42,611 bases of DNA from an uncultured Corynebacterium sp. (GCF_902489365.1 NZ_CABTZR010000015.1:1-42611), one strand, 5' to 3'; counted from the first letter of the stretch, positions 15,098 through 24,240 are shown. Translations and numbers: made by a program. The notes: generated from the sequence alone by a model not told the origin.

Positions 15098-15715
15098 TCA
15101 GCGCTGGACGACGTCCCCCAGGGTCACCGCTCGCGTGCTCCCCCGCTGCGCTAGGTATAGCTCTGCGCAAGCCAGGGCGTCGCTGAGCGCATTGTGGCTA
15201 CCATAGCGCGGCAGACCATAGCGCTCACGGACGCGGGGAAGGCGTAGGTCCTCGCCGCGCGGGTAGGTGCCCATGCGCTCCATGTGGCGCCGCTCCAACG
15301 CAAAGGTATCCACCACGCTCAGCCGCGGGCGCTCTCCGAACACCGCGCGGGATGCCGCCTCAATGAATCCCACCTCCAGCGCTGCGAAATGCGCGAGCAA
15401 CGCGCGTCCCTGCACCGCCTGGCGCAACTGCTCCATAGCGCTCTCCAACTTCTCGCCGGCATCGATGACGTTTTGAGTCAGCAGGTGGACATGCGCGTCG
15501 TCGGCCACCTGCGCGCCGCGCACCACGATATATCCAGCACCAGATAAATCGATGGTGTTCCCATCAACCGGAACCCAGCCGATAGAGACAATCTTGCCCG
15601 TGCGGGGGTTAAGGCTGGTCGTCTCCATGTCCACGGCCAGCAAGCCCACGTCATCAAGGCATGTGGTGCGCGGGGGCGCGCCCCAATCCGCCCGACGGCT
15701 CCAGCGATTCCACAT
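15098..15715 (-). CDS. DnaQ-like 3'-5' exonuclease
   Basis: This 205-residue protein has the DEDDh exonuclease fold. Exo I is VDMETTSLNP (around residues 29-38), with SIGWVPVDG following. Exo II lies in LLAHFAALEVGFIE, with His-Phe where Asn-Ala is common. Exo III is SHNALSDALACAEL, with the catalytic His and Asp. It resembles the epsilon-type or PolC-type proofreading domain as a stand-alone protein. The ATG directly abuts the TAG of the cNMP/CBS gene (15716), so the two are translated from one mRNA. Its substrate (DNA or RNA) is unknown. Confidence 0.85.
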   Translation of the reverse strand: MWNRWSRRADWGAPPRTTCLDDVGLLAVDMETTSLNPRTGKIVSIGWVPVDGNTIDLSGAGYIVVRGAQVADDAHVHLLTQNVIDAGEKLESAMEQLRQAVQGRALLAHFAALEVGFIEAASRAVFGERPRLSVVDTFALERRHMERMGTYPRGEDLRLPRVRERYGLPRYGSHNALSDALACAELYLAQRGSTRAVTLGDVVQR

Positions 15716-17584
15716 CTAGATATTCCTCACTGGGTACTTGGTCGCGAGGGCATTCTGCATCGACTTGATCGCCCGGAAGGCATCGCGCAGGTGCTCGCGT
15801 TCCATGCGCCCCAGGCCCTTGGGGTCGATGTTGTAATTGGGCTGCTGACCCTCGCGCAGCTGGTGGGCTTGGTGTTGGAAGGAGAGGGAGCGTAGGTAGT
15901 CGAAGGCGTCGAGAAGCTCCTGCGCTCCCTGTTGGCTCACCGCGTTACCGGCGGCTTCCCTGAGACGCTGGCGGGTATCCACCACCGTCGAACCGGAAGC
16001 CAAGGCGAAGAGCCGGGCCATCTGCACGATTCCCGCAGTACCGCCCTTCTTGATGTCGAGGGTGTTGGCGTAATCGCCATCGCGCTCCACCACCAGCCCC
16101 CGGAAGAAGGTTAGCGGCGGCTCGCGGCGCGCTGCCAAGCTGGCCAGGTGCGCGTGCAGGCGCGTTGCCCCTTTACCCATTTCTACGGCAGCAGTGTGGA
16201 CTTCCCGGCCCAGCTCCTCGCTGCCATAGAGCACACGGAAATCGAAGAAGATTTGCGCGTTGAGCAGCGCCTCCGGTTGGGGCTCTCGGATCCACCTGCG
16301 GAAGGTGTCGATCCAGTGGGTCCGGGCCATCCGCCATTCTTCGTTCATCGCCATCATGTTGCCGGGGCAGAGAACTTGGCCGGCGTCGGCAAGCCCCTCG
16401 CAGACGAAGGAGCTGAGCTGTGCAAAGTAGTTGCCGTGTACCGCGGCATCGTAGTCATCAGCAAGGACCAGAGCATTGTCCTGATCCGAGGCGAGCGCCA
16501 TCTCCCGTCGGCCCTGCGAACCAACGGCCACGAAGGCATACTCGACTGGCGGAGGTCCAAGTTCCTCCTCGGCCAGCGTGCACAGTCGGCGGGCCACGGC
16601 ATCGGCGGCGAGCGTGACCAGGCTGGAGGCTTCCGCCGGGGTGGAGCCACGCTCCACGTAACGCCCGGCCAAGCGCGTGGCTTCCTGAAAAGCCCCACGA
16701 AGCTCAGCGGCACTGCTGCGCCGTGAGAGGTCCGCGGTGAGGTAGAGCGGGTCGTTATGGAGCAGACGCGTAACGTCCGACTGCGTGACGATGCCCTGCA
16801 ATGCGCCCTCGGTGACCACCGGCAGGTGGTGGATACCTCGCTCGGCCATGTGCAGCAGCGCCTCCATGGCGGGGGCATCGGCAGATACCGTCAGCGGGTT
16901 GGGCGTCATGATCTCCCCTACCGCCTGGCCGGGATCGCGGTGAACGGCGAGCACGCGCGAGCGCAGATCGCGGTCCGTCACGATGCCTTTAAGGCGGGTG
17001 CCGTTCTGGTTCCCAGGCTCCACGACGAGGAGCGAGGACACACTCCGGTCTGTCATCATCCCAGCGGCTTGCGCGATCGTTGTGGTGGGCGGAGCGGTGA
17101 GCACGTCGGTGCGGATAAGGTCCTGCAGCGGCGTGCGGAGAACATCCGTCGGTGCGGAATCGGACTGCTCCCGGGCTGCTGCCCGGATCTGGCGCGACTT
17201 GGCCGAAAAGAACCGTGCGATGTCTGGGTTGCGGTGGGCGCACTCGCTAAAAGCTTGCTGTGGCAGGGTGAATACCAGACTGTCTTCGACCGCGATCATC
17301 TCGTAGACGGAAACCGGCTCACCCTGCAGCGTGGAATAGCCGAAGGTCAGCCCAGGTTCGCGACGATCGAGGAGGACGCCATCCTCCCCCAGGACATCTA
17401 TTGCCCCAGTGCGGATGATGTGTAGGAACGCGTTTTCTTCCCCGAGCCTGACGGGGATGTCCCCGCGGCGCAGGTAGATCATGCTCAGTTGTGAGGACAG
17501 CGCGGTGAGCTCTTCCTCCGGTAGGCGGGAGAAAGGCTCGTGCTGTGCGAGGAAACTAGTGACCTCGTCTATTTCGACGCTCAT
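15716..17584 (-). CDS. cNMP-binding, CBS-pair and DUF294 nucleotidyltransferase protein
   Basis: This 622-residue cytoplasmic signalling protein has an N-terminal cyclic-nucleotide-binding-like domain (about 15-130), then two CBS domains (about 155-275; MMTDRSVSSLLVV and IVTDRD, MAERGIHHLPVV and IVTQSD). A GlnD/DUF294-type nucleotidyltransferase domain follows, with GSQGRRE (355-361) and SDQD (366-369), the usual metal and nucleotide motif, and a helical C-terminal domain. This domain order is well known in bacteria, but its physiological role is not settled; a uridylyl- or nucleotidyl-transfer regulator sensing nucleotides is likely. Its stop directly abuts the exonuclease ATG. It lies downstream of leuB but is separated from it by 17 nt only, so read-through from leuB is possible. 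Confidence 0.9.
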   Translation of the reverse strand: MSVEIDEVTSFLAQHEPFSRLPEEELTALSSQLSMIYLRRGDIPVRLGEENAFLHIIRTGAIDVLGEDGVLLDRREPGLTFGYSTLQGEPVSVYEMIAVEDSLVFTLPQQAFSECAHRNPDIARFFSAKSRQIRAAAREQSDSAPTDVLRTPLQDLIRTDVLTAPPTTTIAQAAGMMTDRSVSSLLVVEPGNQNGTRLKGIVTDRDLRSRVLAVHRDPGQAVGEIMTPNPLTVSADAPAMEALLHMAERGIHHLPVVTEGALQGIVTQSDVTRLLHNDPLYLTADLSRRSSAAELRGAFQEATRLAGRYVERGSTPAEASSLVTLAADAVARRLCTLAEEELGPPPVEYAFVAVGSQGRREMALASDQDNALVLADDYDAAVHGNYFAQLSSFVCEGLADAGQVLCPGNMMAMNEEWRMARTHWIDTFRRWIREPQPEALLNAQIFFDFRVLYGSEELGREVHTAAVEMGKGATRLHAHLASLAARREPPLTFFRGLVVERDGDYANTLDIKKGGTAGIVQMARLFALASGSTVVDTRQRLREAAGNAVSQQGAQELLDAFDYLRSLSFQHQAHQLREGQQPNYNIDPKGLGRMEREHLRDAFRAIKSMQNALATKYPVRNI

Positions 17585-17601
17585 GCGCCAACCATACAGT
17601 G

Positions 17602-18621
17602 CTAGGCGCTCAGCGCGGAGGCGATTCGGTCACCAATTTCGGTGGTCTTCGGCTGCGCGTCCCCGCGGGAGGAGACGTCGGCAGCAACGGCCTCTTCGAT
17701 GCGCACAGCGTTGTCCTCGTCACCGAGGTGGCGCAGTAGCATCGCTGCCGAGAGGATCGCCGCGGTCGGATCCGCAATCCCCTTGCCCGCGATGTCCGGG
17801 GCAGAGCCGTGGACCGGCTCGAACATGGAGGGGTTAGCACCGGAGGCGTCAATGTTTCCGGAGGCGGCCAAGCCGATGCCACCGGTGACAGCACCGGCCA
17901 GGTCAGTCAGGATGTCACCGAAGAGGTTATCGGTCACGATGACGTCGTAGCGAGCGGGATCGGTGACCATGTAGATGGTGGCGGCATCGATATGGTTGTA
18001 GTCCACGGTGACCTCCGGGAACTCCTGTGCCACCTCGTTCACAGTGCGCTGCCACAGCCCACCGGCGTTGACCAAAACATTGGTCTTGTGCACCAGCGTG
18101 ACATGCTTGCGGCGGGACATCGCACGCTCGAAGGCATCGCGCACCACGCGCTCAACGCCGTAGCGGGTGTTCTGGGAAACCTCCGAAGCCACCTCGTGCT
18201 CGGTGCCCTCGCGCAGCGTGCCTCCGTTGCCGCAGTACAGGCCTTCGGTGCCTTCACGAACGACGACAAAGTCGATATCGCCCGGGTTCGCCAGCGGCGA
18301 GGTAGAAGTCGGGTACAGCTTGGAGGGACGCAGGTTAACATGGTGATCGAGCGCAAAACGCATCTTCAGCAGCAGGCCGCGCTCCAAGACGCCGGGCGGA
18401 ACCTCACCGGGGGCGCCAATCGCACCAAGCAGGATGGCGTCGTGCTCGCGCAGGGAGGCCAGGTCGGCGTCGGTAAGCAGCTCTCCGTTGCGCAGGTAGC
18501 GTCGAGCACCTAGGTCATAGTCGGTCACCTCAATGTCCTCGCGCACCGCGCGCAGAACCTTGAGCGCCTCCGCGGTTACCTCGGGGCCAATGCCGTCGCC
18601 GCCTATCACTGCAAGTTTCAT
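17602..18621 (-). CDS. leuB: 3-isopropylmalate dehydrogenase
   Basis: This 339-residue enzyme oxidatively decarboxylates 3-isopropylmalate in leucine synthesis. It starts MKLAVIGGDGIGPEV and has LERGLLLKMRFALDHHVNLRP (substrate arginines), VVREGTEGLYCGNGG, and FGDILTDLAGAVTGGIGLAASGNI plus FEPVHGSAPDIAGKGIADP, the last matching the NAD-binding signature of the family. Length fits C. glutamicum LeuB. I chose ATG 18621, with GAAAGGA just upstream; a longer frame to 18642 lacks a site. leuA and leuCD are not in this window. The gene is probably transcribed alone, since the hairpin after serA lies upstream. Confidence 0.97.
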   Translation of the reverse strand: MKLAVIGGDGIGPEVTAEALKVLRAVREDIEVTDYDLGARRYLRNGELLTDADLASLREHDAILLGAIGAPGEVPPGVLERGLLLKMRFALDHHVNLRPSKLYPTSTSPLANPGDIDFVVVREGTEGLYCGNGGTLREGTEHEVASEVSQNTRYGVERVVRDAFERAMSRRKHVTLVHKTNVLVNAGGLWQRTVNEVAQEFPEVTVDYNHIDAATIYMVTDPARYDVIVTDNLFGDILTDLAGAVTGGIGLAASGNIDASGANPSMFEPVHGSAPDIAGKGIADPTAAILSAAMLLRHLGDEDNAVRIEEAVAADVSSRGDAQPKTTEIGDRIASALSA

Positions 18622-18693
18622 TTTGTGGGATTCCTTTCTCACATATTGGATACTTGTGAGAGTACCACCCTCATGCCTTCCATGAAGCCGAAA

Positions 18694-18727
18694 CCCCCTG
18701 AAGAACCAAGGCTGGCTCTGCAGGGGG
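18694..18727 (-). terminator. Terminator after serA
   Basis: CCCCCTG (18694-18700) pairs with CAGGGGG (18721-18727). Inside the arms six further pairs form with two mismatches, leaving a 4-nt loop (18709-18712). On the minus strand the stem is followed by TTTCGG. It lies 30 nt after the serA stop and separates serA from leuB. Confidence 0.6.
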
Positions 18728-18756
18728 CGGTGGGCTCCACTGAGGTGCGGTGTGGA

Positions 18757-20343
18757 TTAGGCATCCAAATCGAGCTGGTGGCAGGTAGCCCCCAGCGCCG
18801 CGTTGATCTCCTCAACGAGCTCCTCCGGTACCTCACGCTCGACGCGCAGAATAAGCACAGCGTCAGAGGCGTCCTTACCCTGGGTCAAGGCGGCGGCGAC
18901 AATGTTGATGCCGGCAGCGCCCAGCTTGGTGCCCACTGTGCCCAACGCACCCGGGGCGTCCTTGTAGGAGAAGAAGAGGTTGCGGCCGGTAGCGCGCATA
19001 TCGACGCCGCGACCGTTGATGCGGATAATCTTCTCCACCCCGTCGATGCCGGTCAGGGCACCGGTCAACTGCGATACCTTACCGTTGGGGCCAATCACCC
19101 TGACGCGGACCGAGGAGCGGTGGCCCTTCGATTCGACGTTGGTCTTCACGTCCACGGTCACGCCACGGCTTTCGGCGATCTTCATTGCGTTGACGAAGGT
19201 GACCGCCTCCGAGACCACGCCGGAAAACAGTCCACGGACAGCGGACAGACCAAGAGCCGAGACGTCCTCGTTGGCCAGCTCACCGCAGGCCTCGACCTCC
19301 ACGGCAACCGGCGCTGCATCCAGCAGGTTGCCGGCTACCAAGCCCAGCTTGCGGGTCAGGTCCAACCAGCCGGCGACTTCCTCGCCGACCCGGCCGCCTT
19401 CAACGTTGACGGCATCCGCGACGAACTCACCGGCCAGTGCCTTCAAAACGGAGGCGGCGACGTCGGTACCGGCGCGATCCTGCGCTTCGACCGTGGATGC
19501 GCCCAAGTGCGGGGATACGGTAACTTGCGGAAGCTCAAACAGCGGGGAATCGGTGCAGGGCTCTGAAGCATAGACGTCGAAGCCTGCGCCGCGGTGGTGG
19601 CCGGACTTGATGGAGGCAGCTAGCGCTGCTTCATCGACGAGACCGCCGCGGGCAGCATTGATGATGATCTGGCCCTTCTTGGCCTGCGCCAAAAGCTCGG
19701 CATCGAACATGCCGGCGGTCTCCGGGGTCTTGGGCAGGTGGATCGTCACAAAGTCAGAGCGGGACATGAGCTCCTCAAGGCTCACCAGCTCCACACCCAG
19801 CGCTGCCGCACGGGCCGGGTTGGCATAAGGATCGTGCGCGATGATGGTGGTCTCAAAGGCCGCCAGGCGCTGGGCAAAGAGCTGGCCGATGTGTCCGAAG
19901 CCCACAATGCCGATGGTCTTGCCATACACCTCGACGCCCTTGAAGGACGAGCGCTTCCACTCGCCTTGGCGAAGAGACTGATCCGCCGCCGGCACCTGGC
20001 GCGCGGTGGCCAGAAGCAGGGCGATGGCCTGCTCGCAGGCGGAGTGGATGTTGGAGGTCGGCGCGTTGACGACCATGACTCCGCGCTCGGTGGCGGCTGG
20101 GATGTCAACATTGTCCAAGCCAACGCCAGCACGGCCGACGATCTTCAGGTTCTCTGCGGCGGCCAAAACCTCCGCGTCCACGGTCGTGGCGGAGCGGACG
20201 AGGAGCGCATCGGCCTCAGGCACTGCGGCGAGAAGTTCCTCGCGGTTTGGGCCATCAACCCAGCGAACCTCAACGGTGTCACCGAGGGCATCAACAGTGG
20301 ATTCGGCAAGCTTATCGGCGATAAGTACGACCGGCTTCGACAT
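18757..20343 (-). CDS. serA: D-3-phosphoglycerate dehydrogenase
   Basis: This 528-residue enzyme makes 3-phosphohydroxypyruvate, the first step of serine synthesis. GRAGVGLDNVDIPAATERG is the substrate side; the NAD-binding motif is GIVGFGHIG (145-153), then NAARGGLVDEAALAASIKSG, and PHLGASTVEAQDRAG with the catalytic His. The long C-terminal half carries the intervening (ASB) and ACT domains, as in Mycobacterium and Corynebacterium SerA, where serine inhibition acts. AAAGGAAGT precedes ATG 20343. It stands alone, with a 44-nt gap to the lipoprotein gene upstream. Confidence 0.97.
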   Translation of the reverse strand: MSKPVVLIADKLAESTVDALGDTVEVRWVDGPNREELLAAVPEADALLVRSATTVDAEVLAAAENLKIVGRAGVGLDNVDIPAATERGVMVVNAPTSNIHSACEQAIALLLATARQVPAADQSLRQGEWKRSSFKGVEVYGKTIGIVGFGHIGQLFAQRLAAFETTIIAHDPYANPARAAALGVELVSLEELMSRSDFVTIHLPKTPETAGMFDAELLAQAKKGQIIINAARGGLVDEAALAASIKSGHHRGAGFDVYASEPCTDSPLFELPQVTVSPHLGASTVEAQDRAGTDVAASVLKALAGEFVADAVNVEGGRVGEEVAGWLDLTRKLGLVAGNLLDAAPVAVEVEACGELANEDVSALGLSAVRGLFSGVVSEAVTFVNAMKIAESRGVTVDVKTNVESKGHRSSVRVRVIGPNGKVSQLTGALTGIDGVEKIIRINGRGVDMRATGRNLFFSYKDAPGALGTVGTKLGAAGINIVAAALTQGKDASDAVLILRVEREVPEELVEEINAALGATCHQLDLDA

Positions 20344-20387
20344 AACTTCCTTTACTAGTCAGAATTGGAGATGCCGAGAAGTGTAGT

Positions 20388-21281
20388 TTATTCTTTCCAG
20401 CCCTGAGTGATTTTATGCGTGAATTCTGTCACTGAACCGAATTCTGGTCCGAGGGCCACGATAGGCCCCTCCGACAGCCCTGCCGTTAACGCCGCGCCGG
20501 CCTTCGTCGCCGACGGATCCGGATCGGTCATGACGAACACCGTGCCACCGTAGGCAGTGGCGTTAACCACGTTGGCTAGAGGGCTTTCCGCGGTCGCCAC
20601 AATGACCGGCGCCATTTGTGCGTCGCGGCGCGCCTGGGCTGGAATAGCCGGCATCTTTTCCTTCGTTATGTGCTGCGGCAGGGGCTCCCAGGCGGCCTTG
20701 AGCTCCGTCTTCGTGGAGGAATCCAAGTGCGCAATGTTGTCAACCATGCGCTCACGTTTCATGACCACCTTCGATGTGAAGCGAAAAGCGGTGTACTCCC
20801 CCAGTGCCTTAGTGTTTCCTGGGTCGTGGATAACCTCACGTTGCCCGTTCTGGCTAGCCCACGGAACGTTACCGATAACGAGGAGCTGGTCTACGTCGAG
20901 ATCAGCGAGCAGCTGTGAAATCTGCGGGCGAATCGACGCATCATACGTCACCATGGGCACGCGCTGGGACACGCTCAACGTCGCCGCGCGCAGGGCCGCG
21001 GCGTCCGTCTCTTCGGCAAGGATCAGAGTATTGCTCTCCTTGAAGAACAAGCGCGCAGAGTCAATGCCCCAGCGGTCCCCCACCACGGTGACCTCGTTGG
21101 CGAATTGGGGGTCGATAAGCCGCAAGCGGTTCTCCTCGCTCGCGCGGGCTAGGTCGATGTCCGCTTCGGGGATGGCGGTGATGTCCTGCGTGAGGATCGG
21201 CTCGCCCCGCCCCAGCGAGGAACAGCCTGCAGCGCCCAGGCCCGTCATGGCTAACAGCGCTGCGACGGATAGGGCTGGCAT
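20388..21281 (-). CDS. Lipoprotein resembling cell-wall-binding repeat 2 proteins
   Basis: This 297-residue protein starts at ATG 21281 with a lipoprotein signal peptide (MPALSVAALLAMTGLGAAGC, lipobox GAAGC). A longer upstream frame overlaps the DUF262 gene and would put Arg-rich sequence before the signal, so I reject it. The mature part has repeated alpha/beta units: NTLILAEETDAAALRAATL to DVDQLLVIGNV, and MAPVIVATAESPLANVV to GPIVALGPEFG. These look like the cell-wall-binding repeat 2 pattern (putative catalysed or bound ligand unknown). No catalytic motif is obvious. It lies 19 nt downstream of the DUF262 gene on the same strand and may share its mRNA. Confidence 0.65.
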   Translation of the reverse strand: MPALSVAALLAMTGLGAAGCSSLGRGEPILTQDITAIPEADIDLARASEENRLRLIDPQFANEVTVVGDRWGIDSARLFFKESNTLILAEETDAAALRAATLSVSQRVPMVTYDASIRPQISQLLADLDVDQLLVIGNVPWASQNGQREVIHDPGNTKALGEYTAFRFTSKVVMKRERMVDNIAHLDSSTKTELKAAWEPLPQHITKEKMPAIPAQARRDAQMAPVIVATAESPLANVVNATAYGGTVFVMTDPDPSATKAGAALTAGLSEGPIVALGPEFGSVTEFTHKITQGWKE

Positions 21282-21300
21282 CCCTGCCAGCGGTGAAACC

Positions 21301-23094
21301 TTAGCGCACAAAGGCCTGCGGGCCCTCCTCGCCGCCGGAAAGGTTCGCCTCATCCACGTCGCGCACCACCTGCTTATTGAGTGCGTATTCGACGATGCCG
21401 ACAAAGCGCTCGCGGCGATCGGCGAAGAACTGGTGCGCGGTCTTCGCAGTCAGCAGCTCCGGTTCTAAGTCGTGGGAGGCCAACACACTATCGAATTCGG
21501 CATCCTCCATGATCGACTTCGACTGCACGCGCGGCAGATAGCGCTCCGGCGAATGCCCGTCCAGGACTACCTCAGTGCGCTTGCCCATCGGCGTGCGGTT
21601 GAGCACGGAGTTTGCCAACACGCCGCTGATACCGTGGCGCTCACACCAGCGGAGCGGAAAGACGGGGAAGAAGCCCGGCTGCAGCTCCTCGAAGCTATGA
21701 CGATTGAAGGCGCGCCCCGTCCGCCAATCTTTAGCGCCGCGGGCCATGAGCAGAGCGTAAAGGCCGTGCCATACGCCGTCGTTCTCCCCCACGGACAGCA
21801 AGCGGGACTCGCGGAAGGAAGCATCGCGCACCGTCTTCGGGACGTCCTCGGTATCGCCGGCGACCCAGGAGGTCACCTCGTCAACATCACGGGCAGCGCG
21901 CAACTTGACGGCCGAGGAACCGTAGAGCTCACCAAAGACACCGCTCCAGAACCACTGGTTGAGGCGGTCCCAGGATTCCTGGCTGGATAGCACGCCCTTC
22001 TTCTCAGCCAGACGTGCCAAGATGACCGCCAGCGGGATGATCTGCTCGGAATAGGGAACCTGCTCCAGGGACAGGATGCAGCGCTCAGCCAAGAACTCGG
22101 CGACCTCACGGAAGGTAATCACGAGGGTCTCCGCGGCCTTGCGGTATTCAGCGAGCGTCAGTTGCAGGATGTCCTCCCGCTGACCACCGGCATTGCCCTT
22201 CTCCCCCGACACCAGCAAAGACACGGCCGAGAGAAACTCGTTGCGGCCAATGCCATCGAGCGCCGGGAAAGAACGCAGCTGCTTCTCGACGGCCGCCCAA
22301 TCCTCCGCCAGGTGGAAGTCCGGGTCCTCGGAGGCAAAGACAGCCGTGAGCAGATCGAAGACATCCATCTGCAGACCAGCGGAGTTTACCTGCGCAAAGA
22401 TCGAGCCGATGCCGGCGCTTGCTGTCTCCCGGGACAGGCGGATCATCGGCACGGTGTAACCAGACAGTGGGCGCAGAATGCGGTTGTTGAAGGCTGCAAC
22501 CACATCACGGGTGGCACCATCGTTGGCGGCTGCGAGCTCGAAGAGCATGCTGGTGCCTTCCTCGCTCAGCAGGGCTGAGACCGGGATGCAGCACTCCTCG
22601 ATTGCGGCCTCGCGGGTGTTCAAGGAACCTTCGATATCCGGCGCGAAGTGGGAGCGCAGCTCGCCATGCTGGTTGACGGCGAAAACGGCCTCGTCCGGCA
22701 TGATGTCCTCCGAGGTCGCTATGCGCAGGTCCACGTAGTACTTGCGGGAGACCTTCTTGGAACGAAAATCAGTGGTATCGACGAAGCCCTCGCCGCGGAA
22801 GCAGTGATACAAGGTGGTAAGGCGCTGCTGCCCATCAAGCAAGAGCAGGCCCGGGTTCACCCCGGTATCCGGAGCACCAGCCAATGGGCGGGGGCGGAAG
22901 CGCATGGTTTCGTTGCGGGTATCCAAGGCCATGAATGCGCCGAGCGGGTAGCCGCGCAAGACGGTGACGATCAGCGATCTAATGCGGTCCTCATCCCAGG
23001 CATAGGAGCGCTGGAAATCTGGAAGCTGAATATCACCGCGATCGATACGAGCGAAAAGGTCATTAAGGTCATAGCTTGGCGTAGAGAAACCCAT
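21301..23094 (-). CDS. DUF262 (GmrSD-like) protein with atypical C-terminal region
   Basis: This 597-residue protein has the N-terminal DUF262 domain: IQLPDFQRSYAW (22-33) and LLLLDGQQRLTTLYH with DGQQR at 87-91, the ParB/Srx-like motif of GmrS and related antiphage proteins. A long helical middle follows. The C-terminal part resembles the DUF1524-type region (FFPVFPLRW...NSVLNRTPMG...GHSPERYL), but the His-His pair expected before the IFP-type motif is replaced by Phe-Phe-Pro-Val, and the usual Asn after TPL is missing, so nuclease activity is doubtful. The start at ATG 23094 has GAGG close upstream. It sits between serA and ilvC with no other defence gene in view. A defence role is inferred from the family. 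Confidence 0.8.
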   Translation of the reverse strand: MGFSTPSYDLNDLFARIDRGDIQLPDFQRSYAWDEDRIRSLIVTVLRGYPLGAFMALDTRNETMRFRPRPLAGAPDTGVNPGLLLLDGQQRLTTLYHCFRGEGFVDTTDFRSKKVSRKYYVDLRIATSEDIMPDEAVFAVNQHGELRSHFAPDIEGSLNTREAAIEECCIPVSALLSEEGTSMLFELAAANDGATRDVVAAFNNRILRPLSGYTVPMIRLSRETASAGIGSIFAQVNSAGLQMDVFDLLTAVFASEDPDFHLAEDWAAVEKQLRSFPALDGIGRNEFLSAVSLLVSGEKGNAGGQREDILQLTLAEYRKAAETLVITFREVAEFLAERCILSLEQVPYSEQIIPLAVILARLAEKKGVLSSQESWDRLNQWFWSGVFGELYGSSAVKLRAARDVDEVTSWVAGDTEDVPKTVRDASFRESRLLSVGENDGVWHGLYALLMARGAKDWRTGRAFNRHSFEELQPGFFPVFPLRWCERHGISGVLANSVLNRTPMGKRTEVVLDGHSPERYLPRVQSKSIMEDAEFDSVLASHDLEPELLTAKTAHQFFADRRERFVGIVEYALNKQVVRDVDEANLSGGEEGPQAFVR

Positions 23095-23181
23095 GGCCTC
23101 GAGCCTACCGCCAAATGTGGGAACGTGCCCGTTTGTGCGCGAACATCACATTGCGGGCACGAAGACCTGGGTAACGAAAAC

Positions 23182-23206
23182 TCCCGCCAGCCGGTGGCCA
23201 GCGGGA
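23182..23206 (-). terminator. Terminator after ilvC
   Basis: TCCCGC (23182-23187) pairs with GCGGGA (23201-23206), with further inner pairing (GCC/GGC). On the minus strand the stem is followed by GTTTTCG, a short T-tract. It lies 21 nt after the ilvC stop and closes the ilvBNC unit. Confidence 0.6.
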
Positions 23207-23226
23207 TTGCTCAGATCCAGTGCGAT

Positions 23227-24240
23227 TTAGGCAGTTGCGTCCAGCGGATTCTTTACCCAGCTCATGAGATCGCGCAGCTTCTCACCGGTCTTCTCGATCT
23301 CGTGATCGTTGTAGCTGGCGCGCAGCTCCTCCAGCTCCTTGTTGCCGCCCTCAACGTTGGCGATCAGGCGCTTGGTGAAGGTTCCGTCCTGAATGTCGGA
23401 CAGGATGTCCTTCATGCGCTTCTTGGTGTCGGCGTCGATGACGCGCGGACCAGAAATGTAGCCGCCGAACTCTGCGGTATCGGAGACCGAGTAGTTCATG
23501 TTCTTAATGCCGCCCTCGAACATGAGGTCAACAATGAGCTTCAGCTCGTGCAGGCATTCGAAATAGGCCATCTCCGGCTCATAACCGGCTTCCACCAGCA
23601 CCTCGAAACCGACCTTCACGAGCTCCTCGGTGCCACCGCACAAAACGGCCTGCTCACCGAAGAGGTCGGTGACGGTCTCGGCCTCGAAGGTGGTCGGGAT
23701 AACGCCAGCGCGGGCACCGCCGATGGCTGCGGCATAAGACAGGGTCAGCTCGCGGCCCTCGCCCTTCGGATCCTGCTCGGTAGCGATCAGGCAGGGCACG
23801 CCCTTGCCATCGACAAACTGGCGGCGGACCAGGTGGCCCGGCCCCTTCGGCGCAACCATACCGATGGTGATGTTCTCCGCCGGCTTGATCAGTTCGAAGT
23901 GAATGTTGAGGCCATGGCCGAAGAACAGAGCGTTGCCGTCCTCCAGGTTCGGCTCAATGTCCTCGGTGAAGATGGTCGCCTGGGACGTATCAGGGGCTAG
24001 CAGCATGATAACGTCAGCCCACTTGGAAGCCTCAGCGTTGCTCAGGACCTTAAAGCCCGCCTCTTCCGCCTTCTCGCGGGACTTGGAACCCTCGCGCAGG
24101 CCGATCGCCACCTCAACGCCAGAGTCACGCAGGTTCATTGCGTGGGCGTGGCCCTGGGAGCCATAGCCAATGATGGCGACCTTGCGGCCCTGGATGATGG
24201 ACAGGTCGGCATCGGAATCGTACAGAGTCTCAATAGCCAT
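23227..24240 (-). CDS. ilvC: Ketol-acid reductoisomerase
   Basis: This 337-residue NADPH-dependent class I enzyme converts acetolactate or acetohydroxybutyrate to dihydroxy acids in valine and isoleucine synthesis. The NADPH-binding loop is IIGYGSQGHAHAMNLRDSG (24-42). VAPKGPGHLVR and GGARAGVIPTTFEAETVTDLFGEQAVLCGG with the metal-binding Asp/Glu residues, and CLHELKLIVDLM, are all conserved. Length is typical of the short class I form. ATG 24240 has AGAAGGAACAAG upstream. It follows ilvN on the same strand after a 109-nt gap that holds two hairpins, so it can be expressed with ilvBN or on its own. Confidence 0.98.
   Translation of the reverse strand: MAIETLYDSDADLSIIQGRKVAIIGYGSQGHAHAMNLRDSGVEVAIGLREGSKSREKAEEAGFKVLSNAEASKWADVIMLLAPDTSQATIFTEDIEPNLEDGNALFFGHGLNIHFELIKPAENITIGMVAPKGPGHLVRRQFVDGKGVPCLIATEQDPKGEGRELTLSYAAAIGGARAGVIPTTFEAETVTDLFGEQAVLCGGTEELVKVGFEVLVEAGYEPEMAYFECLHELKLIVDLMFEGGIKNMNYSVSDTAEFGGYISGPRVIDADTKKRMKDILSDIQDGTFTKRLIANVEGGNKELEELRASYNDHEIEKTGEKLRDLMSWVKNPLDATA

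Noticed and set aside
20388..21404. Longer start for the lipoprotein at 21404
   Set aside because: The extra 41 residues are Arg-rich, overlap the DUF262 gene and would place the signal peptide internally.
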